A stretch of DNA of 64,000 bases from Mucilaginibacter sp. PAMC 26640 (GCA_001596135.1 CP014773.1:3162001-3226000), one strand, 5' to 3'; positions 7,947-16,514 are shown, numbered from the stretch's first letter. Notes: generated by a model from the letters alone, not told the origin. Numbers and translations are program-made.

Positions 7947-8513
7947 TTAAAAATCATTCTCGGGCTTGTTATTGAGAAAAGCCGAAAAGTCTTTTATAAG
8001 TTTTAAAGCCAAGTTGGAAGCGACTCTATCCTCATCGTATTGAATGCCTATTCGGTTAATATCCACCGGCAACTTGATGGACGTACTCAATATTGCACTG
8101 AAAGTTCGCTCCAAAGAGCTTACCACAATCTTAAACTTATTGTTCTTCAAGTACACGTTGCTTTTAAAAAATAATATAACTGGCTCCTGATGGGAAGTAA
8201 TTTTTCCATTTTTAGAGGTGTCACTCACGGTAAATACTCCTCTTATATTGCCCTTAAAGGATATCTCACCAAGCTCAAGGTCTTTAGATTCTATAACATT
8301 CCGGCTGTCTTTGAAACTATTGCTAAGAAATGATAACGCGTTGCTGTATAGTTGGTCCTTGCTCAAGTTGGAAGCTGATACGGTGTCGAGCATATAGCCC
8401 TTAGCGTTAGGGGCCTGCTTTACAAAATTAGGATCCTCTTTAAAAGATTGAGCACGCAGTTTAGAAGTTACAATGAATAAGAGAATGCAAGTTGCGATAA
8501 GGTTTAGTTTCAT
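7947..8513 (-). CDS. DUF4468-like secreted protein
   Basis: 188 residues. An N-terminal signal peptide (KLNLIATCILLFIVTSKLRAQS, cut near residue 21) is followed by a domain resembling DUF4468, a TBP-like fold found in Bacteroidota envelope proteins: LYSNALSFLSNSF, then IESKDLELGEISFKGN, then a central pair of strands (VILFFKSNVYLKNNKFKIVV). The function of the family is unknown; the location is likely periplasm or outer membrane inner face. It is transcribed toward the short RNA unit at 7866. No partner gene is obvious. Confidence 0.65.
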   Translation of the reverse strand: MKLNLIATCILLFIVTSKLRAQSFKEDPNFVKQAPNAKGYMLDTVSASNLSKDQLYSNALSFLSNSFKDSRNVIESKDLELGEISFKGNIRGVFTVSDTSKNGKITSHQEPVILFFKSNVYLKNNKFKIVVSSLERTFSAILSTSIKLPVDINRIGIQYDEDRVASNLALKLIKDFSAFLNNKPENDF

Positions 8514-8673
8514 GGTTTTACAAGTCTAGGTATTTTTTGGCACATAATATTTAATAAAAAGTGATCCGCTTAACCATCTGGCTGGTTTCACAAGTAAATC
8601 ACAAAGATAATATAAGGTAATTCTTTACCATGATCATAATATTGAAAATATTTTAACCACTGATTAAAAAAGT

Positions 8674-8755
8674 TATCTTTGCGTCGGCTTGAGGGCAAGG
8701 GTGCCTAATAGTCAATAGTAGCCCTTCAGATCTTAAAAATTTGAGGGGCTTTTTT
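8674..8755 (+). ncRNA. Candidate short RNA, promoter to terminator
   Basis: A perfect -7 box TATCTTTG (8674-8681) is followed by about 70 bases ending in a strong terminator: AGCCCTTCAGAT (8720-8731) pairs with ATTTGAGGGGCT (8739-8750) with two G-T wobbles, then five T. An upstream GAGGGC (8691-8696) could pair with GCCCTT as a competing stem. No coding frame. Apart from the hairpin at 8826 I see nothing else in the 395-bp gap 8514-8908. Confidence 0.45.
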
Positions 8756-8825
8756 GTGGCAACTAAATTGTCAAAAAAAACGTATAACGATAACTATTGA
8801 TTAATCTCACCCCAACCCACGATTA

Positions 8826-8854
8826 ATGCCTTGGCTAATTAGCCGGGCATTTTT
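8826..8854 (+). terminator. Rho-independent terminator
   Basis: ATGCC-TTGGCT, loop AATT, AGCC-GGGCAT, then four T, on the plus strand. It faces the leftward gene ending at 8909 and would stop readthrough from the short RNA unit at 8674. Confidence 0.5.
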
Positions 8855-8908
8855 CGTTTGCTTACGTTTTAAAGAATGCGTTCAAAAATGTTTGATTGAA
8901 GCCTCCGG

Positions 8909-9421
8909 TCAGTAATTAGGTCCTTTTGGTGGTTTACCCCATCCGATTAGGATGTTCCTACCTTTAATAATATTTATCTTACCGCAGAAATTAGTTTCAT
9001 ACCGTTTATTTAATTCGTTAAAATATTCGGCTTTGAGGCTATACTGTAACTGACTGTTTACTACTAATGGTTTTGGAATATCTACGTCCAACTTAATGGT
9101 TATCGGACTGCTTTCTGTAATTGGCACATTTATCTTAACTTGATTTAACAAAATTTGGCTGTAGTCAGCGGGCATATTAAGCTCCAAAACTTTCAATCCA
9201 TAAGCGTTATTTTTAGAATGATTGCTGATCAATACTTCAGCTTGAAAAGTTGATTTTGCAACAGCTCCTCCTGCATATAAGCTAGTTTTATCGTTCAGCG
9301 AAATAATTGAAATAAGCTTTGGGGATTTAAGAAACTCTTTGTCCATCCACAAACTACCAAAGTAGCCAAGGGCCCCTGAAGCTAGCCCTATCAATGGCGA
9401 AATAAATTTTTCCAAATACAT
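8909..9421 (-). CDS. Hypothetical membrane-anchored protein
   Basis: 170 residues. The N-terminus (MYLEKFISPLIGLASGALGYFGSLW) is one membrane helix. The rest is a beta-rich soluble domain with alternating strands (VLISNHSKNNAYGLKVLELNM; ITIKLDVDIPKPLVV), reminiscent of small immunoglobulin-like or accessory phage membrane proteins. Not recognised. The start is the only ATG in front of the hydrophobic segment. Low GC like its neighbours, consistent with the mobile block. Confidence 0.55.
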   Translation of the reverse strand: MYLEKFISPLIGLASGALGYFGSLWMDKEFLKSPKLISIISLNDKTSLYAGGAVAKSTFQAEVLISNHSKNNAYGLKVLELNMPADYSQILLNQVKINVPITESSPITIKLDVDIPKPLVVNSQLQYSLKAEYFNELNKRYETNFCGKINIIKGRNILIGWGKPPKGPNY

Positions 9422-9588
9422 ATATTTTTAAATGTTAATAGCAGATCGATACTACCCGTGACATTCTGGTTAGCAAATCCATTTATTTAGGCATGGATTA
9501 TTATTTGCAATTTATAAATAAAAAATATAAGCAACCGAAAACGTTGGTCCACGATTCTTAGTTTTATAAAAATTTAAATTTTGTAGAC

Positions 9589-9897
9589 ATGAATGGAGTA
9601 ACATTATTTGAAACGCCGGCTATTCTTGAACTCATTGAAAAGATAACTCAGATGAGCGCACATGTAGAGGCTATGCACCTAGAATTGATAGATCTTAAAA
9701 AGCCTTACATGACCGTCAAGGAGGTATCAGTATATACTGGGTTCAGCACCGCCTGGGTAAATGCTCACAAGCATGACATTGGATGCAGCGTAGTTGGTGG
9801 ATCATTGCGTTTTAAACGTAAGGATGTCGAGTGGATTATGCAAGACGAATATTTCAAAAAACCCAGAAAAAAGGTTTATCTCCCGCCAGGTTATTAA
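9589..9897 (+). CDS. Excisionase-like helix-turn-helix protein
   Basis: 102 residues. A short N-terminal coiled segment (residues 8-38) leads into a MerR/excisionase-type winged HTH (HTH_17): YMTVKEVSVYTGFSTAWVN as the helix-turn-helix, then GGSLRFKRKDVEWIM as the wing and following helix. Such proteins in Bacteroidota mobile elements act as recombination directionality factors or local repressors. It stands alone between the phage-type genes and the three-gene operon at 10.0-11.9 kb; no integrase is visible here. Role as an element-control gene is inferred from family and position. Confidence 0.7.
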   Translation: MNGVTLFETPAILELIEKITQMSAHVEAMHLELIDLKKPYMTVKEVSVYTGFSTAWVNAHKHDIGCSVVGGSLRFKRKDVEWIMQDEYFKKPRKKVYLPPGY

Positions 9898-10052
9898 TTA
9901 AAATGCTTAGGACTGTATTAGCGTACAGAAGCTTAGAGTGCGGCTTCGACTTTCGACTTGCTGCAATTAGGTATGATCAACCTTGGATGCTTCTGCAGGG
10001 GACACTTAAGCGAATAGGATAGAGGATTCGCGATTAGTACATTTAGAAGGAT

Positions 10053-10646
10053 TCAAATAAGTTGATCTTTTGTAAATTCCCAAAAATTATGATATTCAGT
10101 ATTGTTTAGCCTTTGAATAATTTGATCAATTATTCTATTAACTTCATCCGTATCGATTTCGCACTTTAAATCTGGGTAGTTTGACGACTGGAAATCTGTT
10201 AGATTCATTCTTACCTGATTATAATGTTCATCCGACCGGTCAATAAATACTAATGTGTGAGATTTATTATTTGGCAAACCAACGCTGGCTGGAGCTCCAT
10301 TGAAAACTGGATTATGTTTAAAGCCTATAATACCTTCAACATTTTTTAATTCGTCAACAGGATATTTGAAAATACTATAGTCTTGATGATTGAAAAAATT
10401 CCCTGACCTATTGGTTGTTATTCCCTTAATCACACTACATTTTTCGGGACAAACATATTTATCCCAATCGAACGAAAGACCATCTTCGCCTACTCCTAAA
10501 CTGAAATTAGCTTCATTTGGATGGCGTCTTTTTTTGCCTACTAGATGTCTTTGACCAAAATGACACTGACGATATAAGATACTACCTGAATTGATTGTTT
10601 CTTCATGCCAGGGGTTTTCTTCTATAGTTTTAGGTTCTTCATCCAT
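10053..10646 (-). CDS. Third gene of an uncharacterised operon
   Basis: 197 residues. It shows a pattern seen in a widespread unnamed family: an early 'LYRQC' followed by 'HPNEANFSLGVGEDGLSFDWDKY', then a His-containing segment near 'NNKSHTLVFIDRSD'. Cys and His residues (YRQCHFGQRH, KYVCPEKC) could bind a metal. The first 25 bases overlap the end of the gene upstream, so translation is coupled. With the two preceding genes it forms one operon beginning at 11937. The function is unknown; a toxin-, defence- or modification-related role is only a guess from its location between phage genes and a tRNA. Confidence 0.55.
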   Translation of the reverse strand: MDEEPKTIEENPWHEETINSGSILYRQCHFGQRHLVGKKRRHPNEANFSLGVGEDGLSFDWDKYVCPEKCSVIKGITTNRSGNFFNHQDYSIFKYPVDELKNVEGIIGFKHNPVFNGAPASVGLPNNKSHTLVFIDRSDEHYNQVRMNLTDFQSSNYPDLKCEIDTDEVNRIIDQIIQRLNNTEYHNFWEFTKDQLI

Positions 10647-11263
10647 ACCAGAAAAGATTCATCGATATTAGGCAATACTAGATTTCCCTTGTTCGAATTT
10701 TTATTATTGTATTCGTCTCGATAGAAAATACCTAAAAATTCTTGATTTGAAATTCTAAAATTTATTAATAACCTGTGCTTTAATGTTCTCCATGACAGGT
10801 CGATTGTACCATCGTTACAGGGATTAATTTCGGGTGCACTAATGATAATATTTTTGGCCGCTAGCAAATTACTGTAGTTGACAAGAAATTCGATAGCACT
10901 AAAATATAAGGGCTTTGAAATAGGTTCTCCATTTTGATTATTCCAATCTTTTTTTAGATCTAAAATACTTTTTGAATATTCAATTTCATCATAAACCTCT
11001 TTAAGATTCGGATTTAAAGAAAATTGACGATCAGAAAAGTTAATGTTCAGCTGATCAATTCTTGCGGAATGAAATACATTATCATCGTCTATTGTCGCTG
11101 TTTGGTCAGACGATGTTTCTTCTACGCGATAACCCTTTATTTTGAAGGGATCAGCCGAATAAATAGACGAAGATTCTCGATTGTAATATTCATTTTCTGA
11201 AATTAAAGCACGCTCTTCCTTCGTTGGTGATAACCTAAAATTTTCTGGATAACTAATTCTCAT
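10622..11263 (-). CDS. Second gene of an uncharacterised operon
   Basis: 213 residues with an N-terminal low-complexity region and a folded C-terminal half. The segment DLKKDWNNQNGEPISKPLYF followed by AIEFLVNYSNLL and 'NPCNDGTIDLSW' fits a family with the pattern W(D/N)..(G/N)..PIS...A...L......P...G.I.(L/F)W that occurs in many bacteria beside genes of the type found at 10053. Its ATG shares one base with the stop of the gene before it (TAATG), and its end overlaps the next gene by 25 bases. Biochemical role unknown. Confidence 0.55.
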   Translation of the reverse strand: MRISYPENFRLSPTKEERALISENEYYNRESSSIYSADPFKIKGYRVEETSSDQTATIDDDNVFHSARIDQLNINFSDRQFSLNPNLKEVYDEIEYSKSILDLKKDWNNQNGEPISKPLYFSAIEFLVNYSNLLAAKNIIISAPEINPCNDGTIDLSWRTLKHRLLINFRISNQEFLGIFYRDEYNNKNSNKGNLVLPNIDESFLVWMKNLKL

Positions 11264-11937
11264 TATTCACTTACGCTAATTTGGTTGAACTCTTTATTAT
11301 TTGCGATAAAGTTCTCTTCTTTTTCAATAGCTCTATCGATTTGACGTTTCAGATTTTTTAAATCTTCAAGATCTAAAGTAATTGACTGGGAATTATCTTC
11401 GGATTCACGAGAAGAGTAACTGATTTTTAGTTTATGAAGGATGAGCACGGATTTGCTTAAAATATCTTCACTAAGCAGATTGATCCGGGTTGCAATCTCC
11501 ATCTCTGTCAAGACACTCTCAGAATCATTGATGATCTCCAATGCTTGAAAAAACGGCATTAAGCTATCAACGCTTAAAAGTATGTATTTTAAGTTTTCTT
11601 TCAAACTCTCAAGTACGCTTTCCGTGATAAATGGGTCGTCCTTAACCTCTTCAAATGCTGAATAAGAATTGGTTAATCCCGCACTAATTTCATCGACGTT
11701 ATGTTCGGAATCAAAAATTAATCCAGCAAAACTAAAAATTGTATCAGAAATGATATCTATTTCATCTATTTGTACATTAGAAGACAAAAAAGAAATGAAT
11801 TGTTTTCGATTAACGCCCTTGGGCACTTTCCTTAATCCTTCTAATAACTTCTTCAAATCATCTTGACTTAAAGCGCTGATCTTTTTAAATGCTAATAACC
11901 GGTGACTTGGAATTGTTAGCTTACGGCCTTTATTCAT
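11263..11937 (-). CDS. First gene of an uncharacterised operon, helical protein
   Basis: 224 residues, almost entirely helical. The N-terminus is basic (MNKGRKLTIPSHRLLAFKKI), a short motif LSQDDLKKLLEGLRKVPKG follows, and there is a C-terminal coiled-coil-like stretch (DLEDLKNLKRQIDRAIEKEEN). No catalytic motif is visible. It is the promoter-proximal member of a three-gene operon with overlaps of 1 and 25 bases. Such tight coupling suggests the three products act together. Not recognised. Confidence 0.55.
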   Translation of the reverse strand: MNKGRKLTIPSHRLLAFKKISALSQDDLKKLLEGLRKVPKGVNRKQFISFLSSNVQIDEIDIISDTIFSFAGLIFDSEHNVDEISAGLTNSYSAFEEVKDDPFITESVLESLKENLKYILLSVDSLMPFFQALEIINDSESVLTEMEIATRINLLSEDILSKSVLILHKLKISYSSRESEDNSQSITLDLEDLKNLKRQIDRAIEKEENFIANNKEFNQISVSE

Positions 11938-12521
11938 TTTGAATTTATATTTTTGATCTTAATCATATGAAGATCAACAGATCGGTTATAAATATAATAT
12001 ATTTTTTCACCTAATTTCTTACATTACTTGTAAGGTGCAATCTTATTAACTTTTTTTAACACTTTAATAGATAATCTTTAAATTGATATTTAAATGATTA
12101 TACCAGAGATTGCCTAGAATTATTCGACAACACTAACTCTTTGCCGTTGTTTACTTTATTTACACTTCAGAGTTATCCTAGATAATACCTGATATCGCAC
12201 CGTTAAATCATGCGTGAAAGGCTGTCTTGGTTTAAGCAAATTTTGACAGAAATGTATTTGAAAGCAAAGATATTTCGTATTCTTAACTTACTATCAAAGG
12301 CACTTGTTTTCTAGTAAATTTCTGCTCACCGTTCGGATACTTTTCCATTTATCAAAGCCATCGTTGAGCACCAGCCTTAGTATTACAGTGTTCAGCAAGA
12401 AATTCATAGATCTTACCTTTCACTAAGCTGTTATCCGATTATTTGCATAAGAAGTTATAAAGCCTGCTTATTTTAATTGAAAGTGATACCATTTGTGATA
12501 CCCAGCCAATTTCTCGAGCAC
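11938..12521. other. AT-rich gap without recognised gene
   Basis: About 580 bp between the uncharacterised operon and tRNA-Ser. The first part must hold the operon promoter; I see no reading frame, repeat or strong hairpin that I can defend. Its position beside the tRNA 3' end would suit the edge of an integrated element. Confidence 0.4.
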
Positions 12522-12550
12522 AAAAAAGCCCTCTACATAGCGTAGAAGGC
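12522..12550 (-). terminator. Terminator of tRNA-Ser
   Basis: On the minus strand GCCTTCTAC, a five-base loop and GTAGAGGGC are followed by six T (bases 12527-12522). It lies 20 bp beyond the tRNA 3' end. Confidence 0.75.
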
Positions 12551-12569
12551 CTTTTGCGTTTTTCATGTG

Positions 12570-12656
12570 CGGAGAGCTAGGGATTCGAACCCCAGGAACC
12601 TTTAACAGTTCAACAGTTTTCAAGACTGCCGCAATCGACCACTCTGCCAGCTCTCC
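12570..12656 (-). tRNA. tRNA-Ser (anticodon TGA)
   Basis: Acceptor arms GGAGAGC/GCTCTCC, D-arm starting TGGCAGAGTGGTCGA, an anticodon loop with CTTGAAA, a long variable arm typical of class II tRNAs, and the T-arm GGGGTTCGAATCCC. The length of 87 nt with discriminator G fits tRNA-Ser. CCA is not encoded. The 3' end points to the phage-like block on the left, a common integration geometry. Confidence 0.95.
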
Positions 12657-12743
12657 GGGGACAAAAGTACAAATCCGGACCGAATTGCCAAACTTCATGT
12701 TAACTTTTTTTAAAGTATTTGTAAAGTACTGTAAGGCAAATAT

Positions 12744-13724
12744 TTAATGGTGATGTACCTTGGTTTTAGGGGTGCGGAAGCTATTATATCGAGGTTTTAC
12801 GATACGAATATTGCGTTTTGAAAGGTCAACACTGGCATTTAATTCAAACCCAATAAGCAAAATCAGCGAGTTTAGGTATAAATAGATCATCACTACGATT
12901 AATGTGCCTATAGATCCGTATACCTTATTGTATGATGAGAAATTGTTGGTGTAATAGGTGAATCCTATAGATGTTAAAATAGCCAGGGAAGTGGCCAGGA
13001 TGGATCCGGGATTAATAAATTTCCACTTTTGTTTGTTCGACGGGCCGTAGCGGTAAAGGATGCAAACGCTCACGAAAAATATCACGAGGATAATGATCCA
13101 CCGTGAAAATGCAATCAGATAAAACCAAAATTGCGACTTACTGTGAAAAAGGTGCTGCGCATACCCTATAACCGATTGGCCCGCTATCATGATCACGATA
13201 GCTATCAGTAATGAGATACTGATCACAAGGGTAAGTATAAGCGCTACAACGCGCCTTTTAAACCAAGAACGCGTCTCTAATATCAAAGATGACTTATTGA
13301 AAGCCTGCATAAGATTGCTCACACCATTGGTAGCAAAGTAAAGAGCTGTGATAAAACCAATCGACAACAACTGACCGTTTTGTTTTTTTACAATATCTAC
13401 TATGGTAGATTGAAACGCCAGATAGGCATTAGTGGGCATGATTACCGAAAATACGCTCAGCAAATATTCCTGAAAATTTTTGACTGGTATATATGCTATC
13501 AGCGTAAATAAAAATATAATAGCAGGAAATAAAGCCAGCATGAAGTTGTAAGCCAAAGCTGCCGCGCGATTGGTTAGCGATGTTTGCTGGATCTCTTCTA
13601 TGAAAAAAACAACAACCGTATACAAAGGAAGCGGCCTGAAACCGGGGATGTAAACAGATTTAGCCCAGTCGGTTATATAGTGATAGAACTTAAAGTTGTT
13701 CAGAAAGCGATGTACCCATTTCAT
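12744..13724 (-). CDS. YihY/BrkB family inner-membrane protein
   Basis: 326 residues with six or seven hydrophobic helices. The family hallmarks are present: the segment LTNRAAALAYNFMLALFPAIIFLFTL near residues 52-77, the glycine-rich middle, and the late segment SYNKVYGSIGTLIVVMIYLY close to the end. YihY/BrkB proteins are conserved multi-pass inner-membrane proteins; despite the old name 'ribonuclease BN' no nuclease role is supported. It is the last gene of a leftward operon (PASTA, rhodanese, MltG, thioesterase, YihY), eleven bases after the thioesterase. Confidence 0.9.
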   Translation of the reverse strand: MKWVHRFLNNFKFYHYITDWAKSVYIPGFRPLPLYTVVVFFIEEIQQTSLTNRAAALAYNFMLALFPAIIFLFTLIAYIPVKNFQEYLLSVFSVIMPTNAYLAFQSTIVDIVKKQNGQLLSIGFITALYFATNGVSNLMQAFNKSSLILETRSWFKRRVVALILTLVISISLLIAIVIMIAGQSVIGYAQHLFHSKSQFWFYLIAFSRWIIILVIFFVSVCILYRYGPSNKQKWKFINPGSILATSLAILTSIGFTYYTNNFSSYNKVYGSIGTLIVVMIYLYLNSLILLIGFELNASVDLSKRNIRIVKPRYNSFRTPKTKVHHH

Positions 13725-13735
13725 TATGGATAAAA

Positions 13736-14143
13736 TTAATCAAAATATGGCTTTAATTTTTCTATAAATTCCTGCGGCGGCAGACAGGGCCTATTGGTTT
13801 GCATATTTACAAATACCAGCAGGGTTTCCCCAACGTTTATTAATTCATCTTTCTCATTGTAAAGGTCGTACCTGAAATGGATCTTAATACCGGGCATTTT
13901 AGCCATCGTTACCTTTACAGTGATCTCTTCATCGTATCGGGCTGGCTTATGATACTTGCAATGCAGTTCTAATACCGGCATCATTATACCCGATGCTTCC
14001 ATAGCGCTATAGGTCATGCCCAGGCTACGGAGCATTTCCACACGTCCTACTTCGAAAAACTCGGCATAGTTGCCATAGTACATATAACCCATCTGGTCGG
14101 TTTCTCCGTAACGAACCCGTATTTTGGTATTGTGGGTAAACAT
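13736..14143 (-). CDS. Acyl-CoA thioesterase, 4HBT/YbgC type
   Basis: 135 residues, the usual size of a single hot-dog domain. The diagnostic start RVRYGETDQMGYMYYGNYAEF (residues ~8-28) with the catalytic-type Asp and the YxNYxxxFE helix matches YbgC-like 4-hydroxybenzoyl-CoA/acyl-CoA thioesterases, which hydrolyse acyl-CoA thioesters in the cytoplasm. The ATG overlaps the mltG stop by one base (TAATG), so the genes are coupled. Substrate unknown. A similar but distinct thioesterase gene lies at 18105-18524. Confidence 0.88.
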   Translation of the reverse strand: MFTHNTKIRVRYGETDQMGYMYYGNYAEFFEVGRVEMLRSLGMTYSAMEASGIMMPVLELHCKYHKPARYDEEITVKVTMAKMPGIKIHFRYDLYNEKDELINVGETLLVFVNMQTNRPCLPPQEFIEKLKPYFD

Positions 14144-15198
14144 TAGCGCTTAATATTTCTTTCGTTCAGCGCTTGTTGCCATTTGCGGGCATTTACCCTG
14201 TGCTCGGCTTCGTTATCGGCAAAATTATGGTAGCCGGAGAAGTCTTCTTTGGCGCACATATACAGGTAGCCACTTTTTTTATAATCAAGTACGGAATTGA
14301 TGGCGTTAACAGATGGCATCATCACCGGGCCTGGAGGGAGGCCAGTGTACATGTAAGTATTATATGGTGAATCTTTCACCAGGTATTTGTTAAGCACCCG
14401 TTTTATCGTAAAGTCATTCATGGCAAAAATAACGGTAGGGTCGCTTTGTAGCTTCATTCCTTTTTGAAGCCGGTTAAGGTATAAACCGGCAATGGCCGGC
14501 ATTTCATCATCGTGCAAAGCCTCCGCGTCTACTATCGAGGCTAATATAGATACCTGCACCGGACTTAAATTAAGAGCTGCTGCTTTAGCTTTACGCTCTG
14601 AAGTCCAAAATTTTTGGTAATTGGCCAGCATTCGGCTAAAGAATTTCTCAGGAGTAATATTCCAGTAAAACTGGTAAGAATTCGGAATAAATACCGTATA
14701 GATGTTATCAGTAGTAAATCCATTAGCTTCCGCAAATTTGGTGGAATCCAGCAAACGAAGTACGGAGATGGAATCAGGTTCCAGTTTTTTGGCTACGTAG
14801 CCGGCAAATTGTTCCTTAAGCCTAAGATTGTGAAAGGTTACTGTAACCGCTTCCTGATTACCCGACTTTAGCATGTTTATAAAACTCCGGTTGCTCATAC
14901 CGGATGTTAATTTATATTTACCAGGCTTAACCCGGCTGATATAGTTCATGCTTTCGGCAGAAGAAATAAATGAATTGGTATCATTTACAATTCCCTTATC
15001 GGCAATAGTTTTGTAAACATCTTTAAAGGTAGATCCAGTGCGGATGTATAGATACTCTTGTTTATCGCTTACGTTTGGCCCAAAATATCGCAAGTAATAA
15101 AATATGCCCGTGCCGGCCAGCGATATAACGACGATTGCCACCAAGGCTATCACGAATTTTTTAAAAGTTCCGCCTGATGACTTTTGCTGCTCTGTCAT
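14143..15198 (-). CDS. mltG: Endolytic murein transglycosylase MltG
   Basis: 351 residues. One N-terminal membrane helix (FVIALVAIVVISLAGTGIFYY) is followed by a YceG-like domain. Recognisable motifs are YIRTGSTFKDVYKTIADKGI (LysM-like part), LASIVDAEAL (catalytic region; the family often has E at the position of D here, the second acidic residue is kept), LYLNRLQKGMKLQSDPTVIF and YNTYMYTGLPPGPVM. MltG cleaves nascent glycan strands in the periplasm and helps set strand length. It sits in a cell-envelope operon after the PASTA and rhodanese genes. The catalytic Glu assignment is mine. Confidence 0.93.
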   Translation of the reverse strand: MTEQQKSSGGTFKKFVIALVAIVVISLAGTGIFYYLRYFGPNVSDKQEYLYIRTGSTFKDVYKTIADKGIVNDTNSFISSAESMNYISRVKPGKYKLTSGMSNRSFINMLKSGNQEAVTVTFHNLRLKEQFAGYVAKKLEPDSISVLRLLDSTKFAEANGFTTDNIYTVFIPNSYQFYWNITPEKFFSRMLANYQKFWTSERKAKAAALNLSPVQVSILASIVDAEALHDDEMPAIAGLYLNRLQKGMKLQSDPTVIFAMNDFTIKRVLNKYLVKDSPYNTYMYTGLPPGPVMMPSVNAINSVLDYKKSGYLYMCAKEDFSGYHNFADNEAEHRVNARKWQQALNERNIKR

Positions 15199-15221
15199 GA
15201 TTGTATGATGGAAGATGGTGT

Positions 15222-15527
15222 TTACTTATTGTTTAATTTATGCAAAGCTCTTAGTCCACCCTTAAGGTTTAAAATATTAAGGTAACCCAAATCAGTTAAA
15301 ATACGTTGTGCATTTTCACTGCGAATACCCGCAGTGCAAATAACGATGATCTCATCGTTTTTGTTGTAGGTAACATGCCTAATATCTGTAACAAGCTTTG
15401 CAACGGGGATATTGATACCCCCGATATTGGAAGTGTGGAATTCAATTGGTTCTCTAACATCCAGCAGGTTTAAGGTTTCGCCATTTTGTAAACGCTGCTT
15501 CAGGGTGGCTGCGTTAATTTGGCTCAT
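15222..15527 (-). CDS. Single-domain rhodanese-like protein
   Basis: 101 residues, one rhodanese domain. It begins MSQINAATLKQRLQNGE, with the family motif LLDVREPIEFHTSNIGG and an active-site loop VICTAGIRSENAQ in which Cys is the sulfur carrier. Such small rhodaneses transfer sulfane sulfur or act as regulatory partners in the cytoplasm. The start overlaps the end of the PASTA gene by 14 bases and 23 bp separate it from mltG, so it is part of the same operon. Substrate not predictable. Confidence 0.9.
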   Translation of the reverse strand: MSQINAATLKQRLQNGETLNLLDVREPIEFHTSNIGGINIPVAKLVTDIRHVTYNKNDEIIVICTAGIRSENAQRILTDLGYLNILNLKGGLRALHKLNNK

Positions 15528-16305
15528 CAGTTTTTTTACCCTGCGTTACGGTTAAATTGATGCGGGTGCCAATACTGGTTTGCGAAAGCGAATCTGATTT
15601 CATTGGCGATTGCGATACTACAATTACGTTAGTAGAATCAGAAATACTACCTTCATAGGTAATGGTCCCAATAGTTAAACCTGCTCCTTTAATGGCGAAT
15701 TTCGCGGCATCCAGGTCAAGGTTTAATAATTCGGGTATATCAACCTCGCTGGCACCTTCGCCATTGCCTAATACCAGGCTCAGCCGCGATCCTTTTGGTA
15801 GTTTGGTGCCCGGTTTAATTACTTGTCCGTTGAAACGTACTTCCAGTACACGATCTCGGGCTATGTCGCTTTTATAGGTTGTATCTCCAACTTTTAAGCC
15901 ATAGTTTGATAAAGTCGCCACGGCCTCCCGGTAAATGCTTTGTTCGGTAATAATATCCGGCAGGGCAACATTTGGTGCTTGTTGGGTAACCATGGTGAGA
16001 TATATAGTACGGCCTTCTTTAACATTTGTCCCGGCATCCGGATCCTGCTCTACAATGGTTCCCGGTTCCTGGTCGGCTACATAAACCGAATCGATTTTAT
16101 AATTAAAACCCTGCTCTTTTAGCGCTGCCATGGCACGGTCTATTGGTAATCCTTTTAATTTGGGTACAGGTATTCCACTACCATGCCTGGTGTAATATCC
16201 AAGGCTAAAAAAGGCTATTAAAACGATACCGACAATGGTGCAAATAACCAATAAGATAGTATTTCTGAATTGCCTTGCTTTTAAATAGTCACCAAATTTA
16301 CTCAT
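15514..16305 (-). CDS. Membrane-anchored PASTA-domain protein
   Basis: 263 residues from the chosen ATG at 16305 (MSKFGDYLKARQFRNTILL); an in-frame codon ten residues earlier would add an unlikely hydrophilic tail. One membrane helix (residues ~15-37) is followed by three PASTA repeats with the usual 'P.l.G....A...L' starts: VPKLKGLPIDRAMAAL, LPDIITEQSIYREAVATL and IPELLNLDLDAAKFAI. PASTA domains sense peptidoglycan or muropeptides; there is no kinase domain here, as is usual for Bacteroidota. It is the first gene of the envelope operon and is divergent from ddl. Confidence 0.9.
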   Translation of the reverse strand: MSKFGDYLKARQFRNTILLVICTIVGIVLIAFFSLGYYTRHGSGIPVPKLKGLPIDRAMAALKEQGFNYKIDSVYVADQEPGTIVEQDPDAGTNVKEGRTIYLTMVTQQAPNVALPDIITEQSIYREAVATLSNYGLKVGDTTYKSDIARDRVLEVRFNGQVIKPGTKLPKGSRLSLVLGNGEGASEVDIPELLNLDLDAAKFAIKGAGLTIGTITYEGSISDSTNVIVVSQSPMKSDSLSQTSIGTRINLTVTQGKKTDEPN

Positions 16306-16340
16306 GCCTGTTCTACAGATATTAAATTCAAACATAGGGA

Positions 16341-16514
16341 ATAATTTCGGATTTCAGATTTTCAATCTTGGATTTGAAGCAGCTGAATTTCGGCTGTTTG
16401 TATAGCTTTAAGTTCATAATGCATTTTCAATTAGCTTAATTTTTAAATTACCGTTACTTTAGGGCGCTTACAGTTAATTTATAATTTTAACGTCCGAAAT
16501 CTGAAATCAAGATC
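16341..16514. repeat. Facing intergenic word repeats between PASTA gene and ddl
   Basis: The left side carries TTCGGATTTCAGATTTTCAA (16345-16364) and the right side CCGAAATCTGAAATCAAGAT (16494-16513), which is largely its reverse complement. The right copy directly abuts the ddl start codon. Such self-repeating words (GATTTCAGATTT) look like a low-copy intergenic repeat family rather than a regulator site. Confidence 0.45.

Noticed and set aside
9831..10022. 63-codon frame overlapping the end of the excisionase-like gene
   Set aside because: Starts inside a clear gene in another frame and has no recognisable content.
12468..12698. Open frame of 76 codons over the tRNA
   Set aside because: It runs through tRNA-Ser and its terminator; the frame is accidental.
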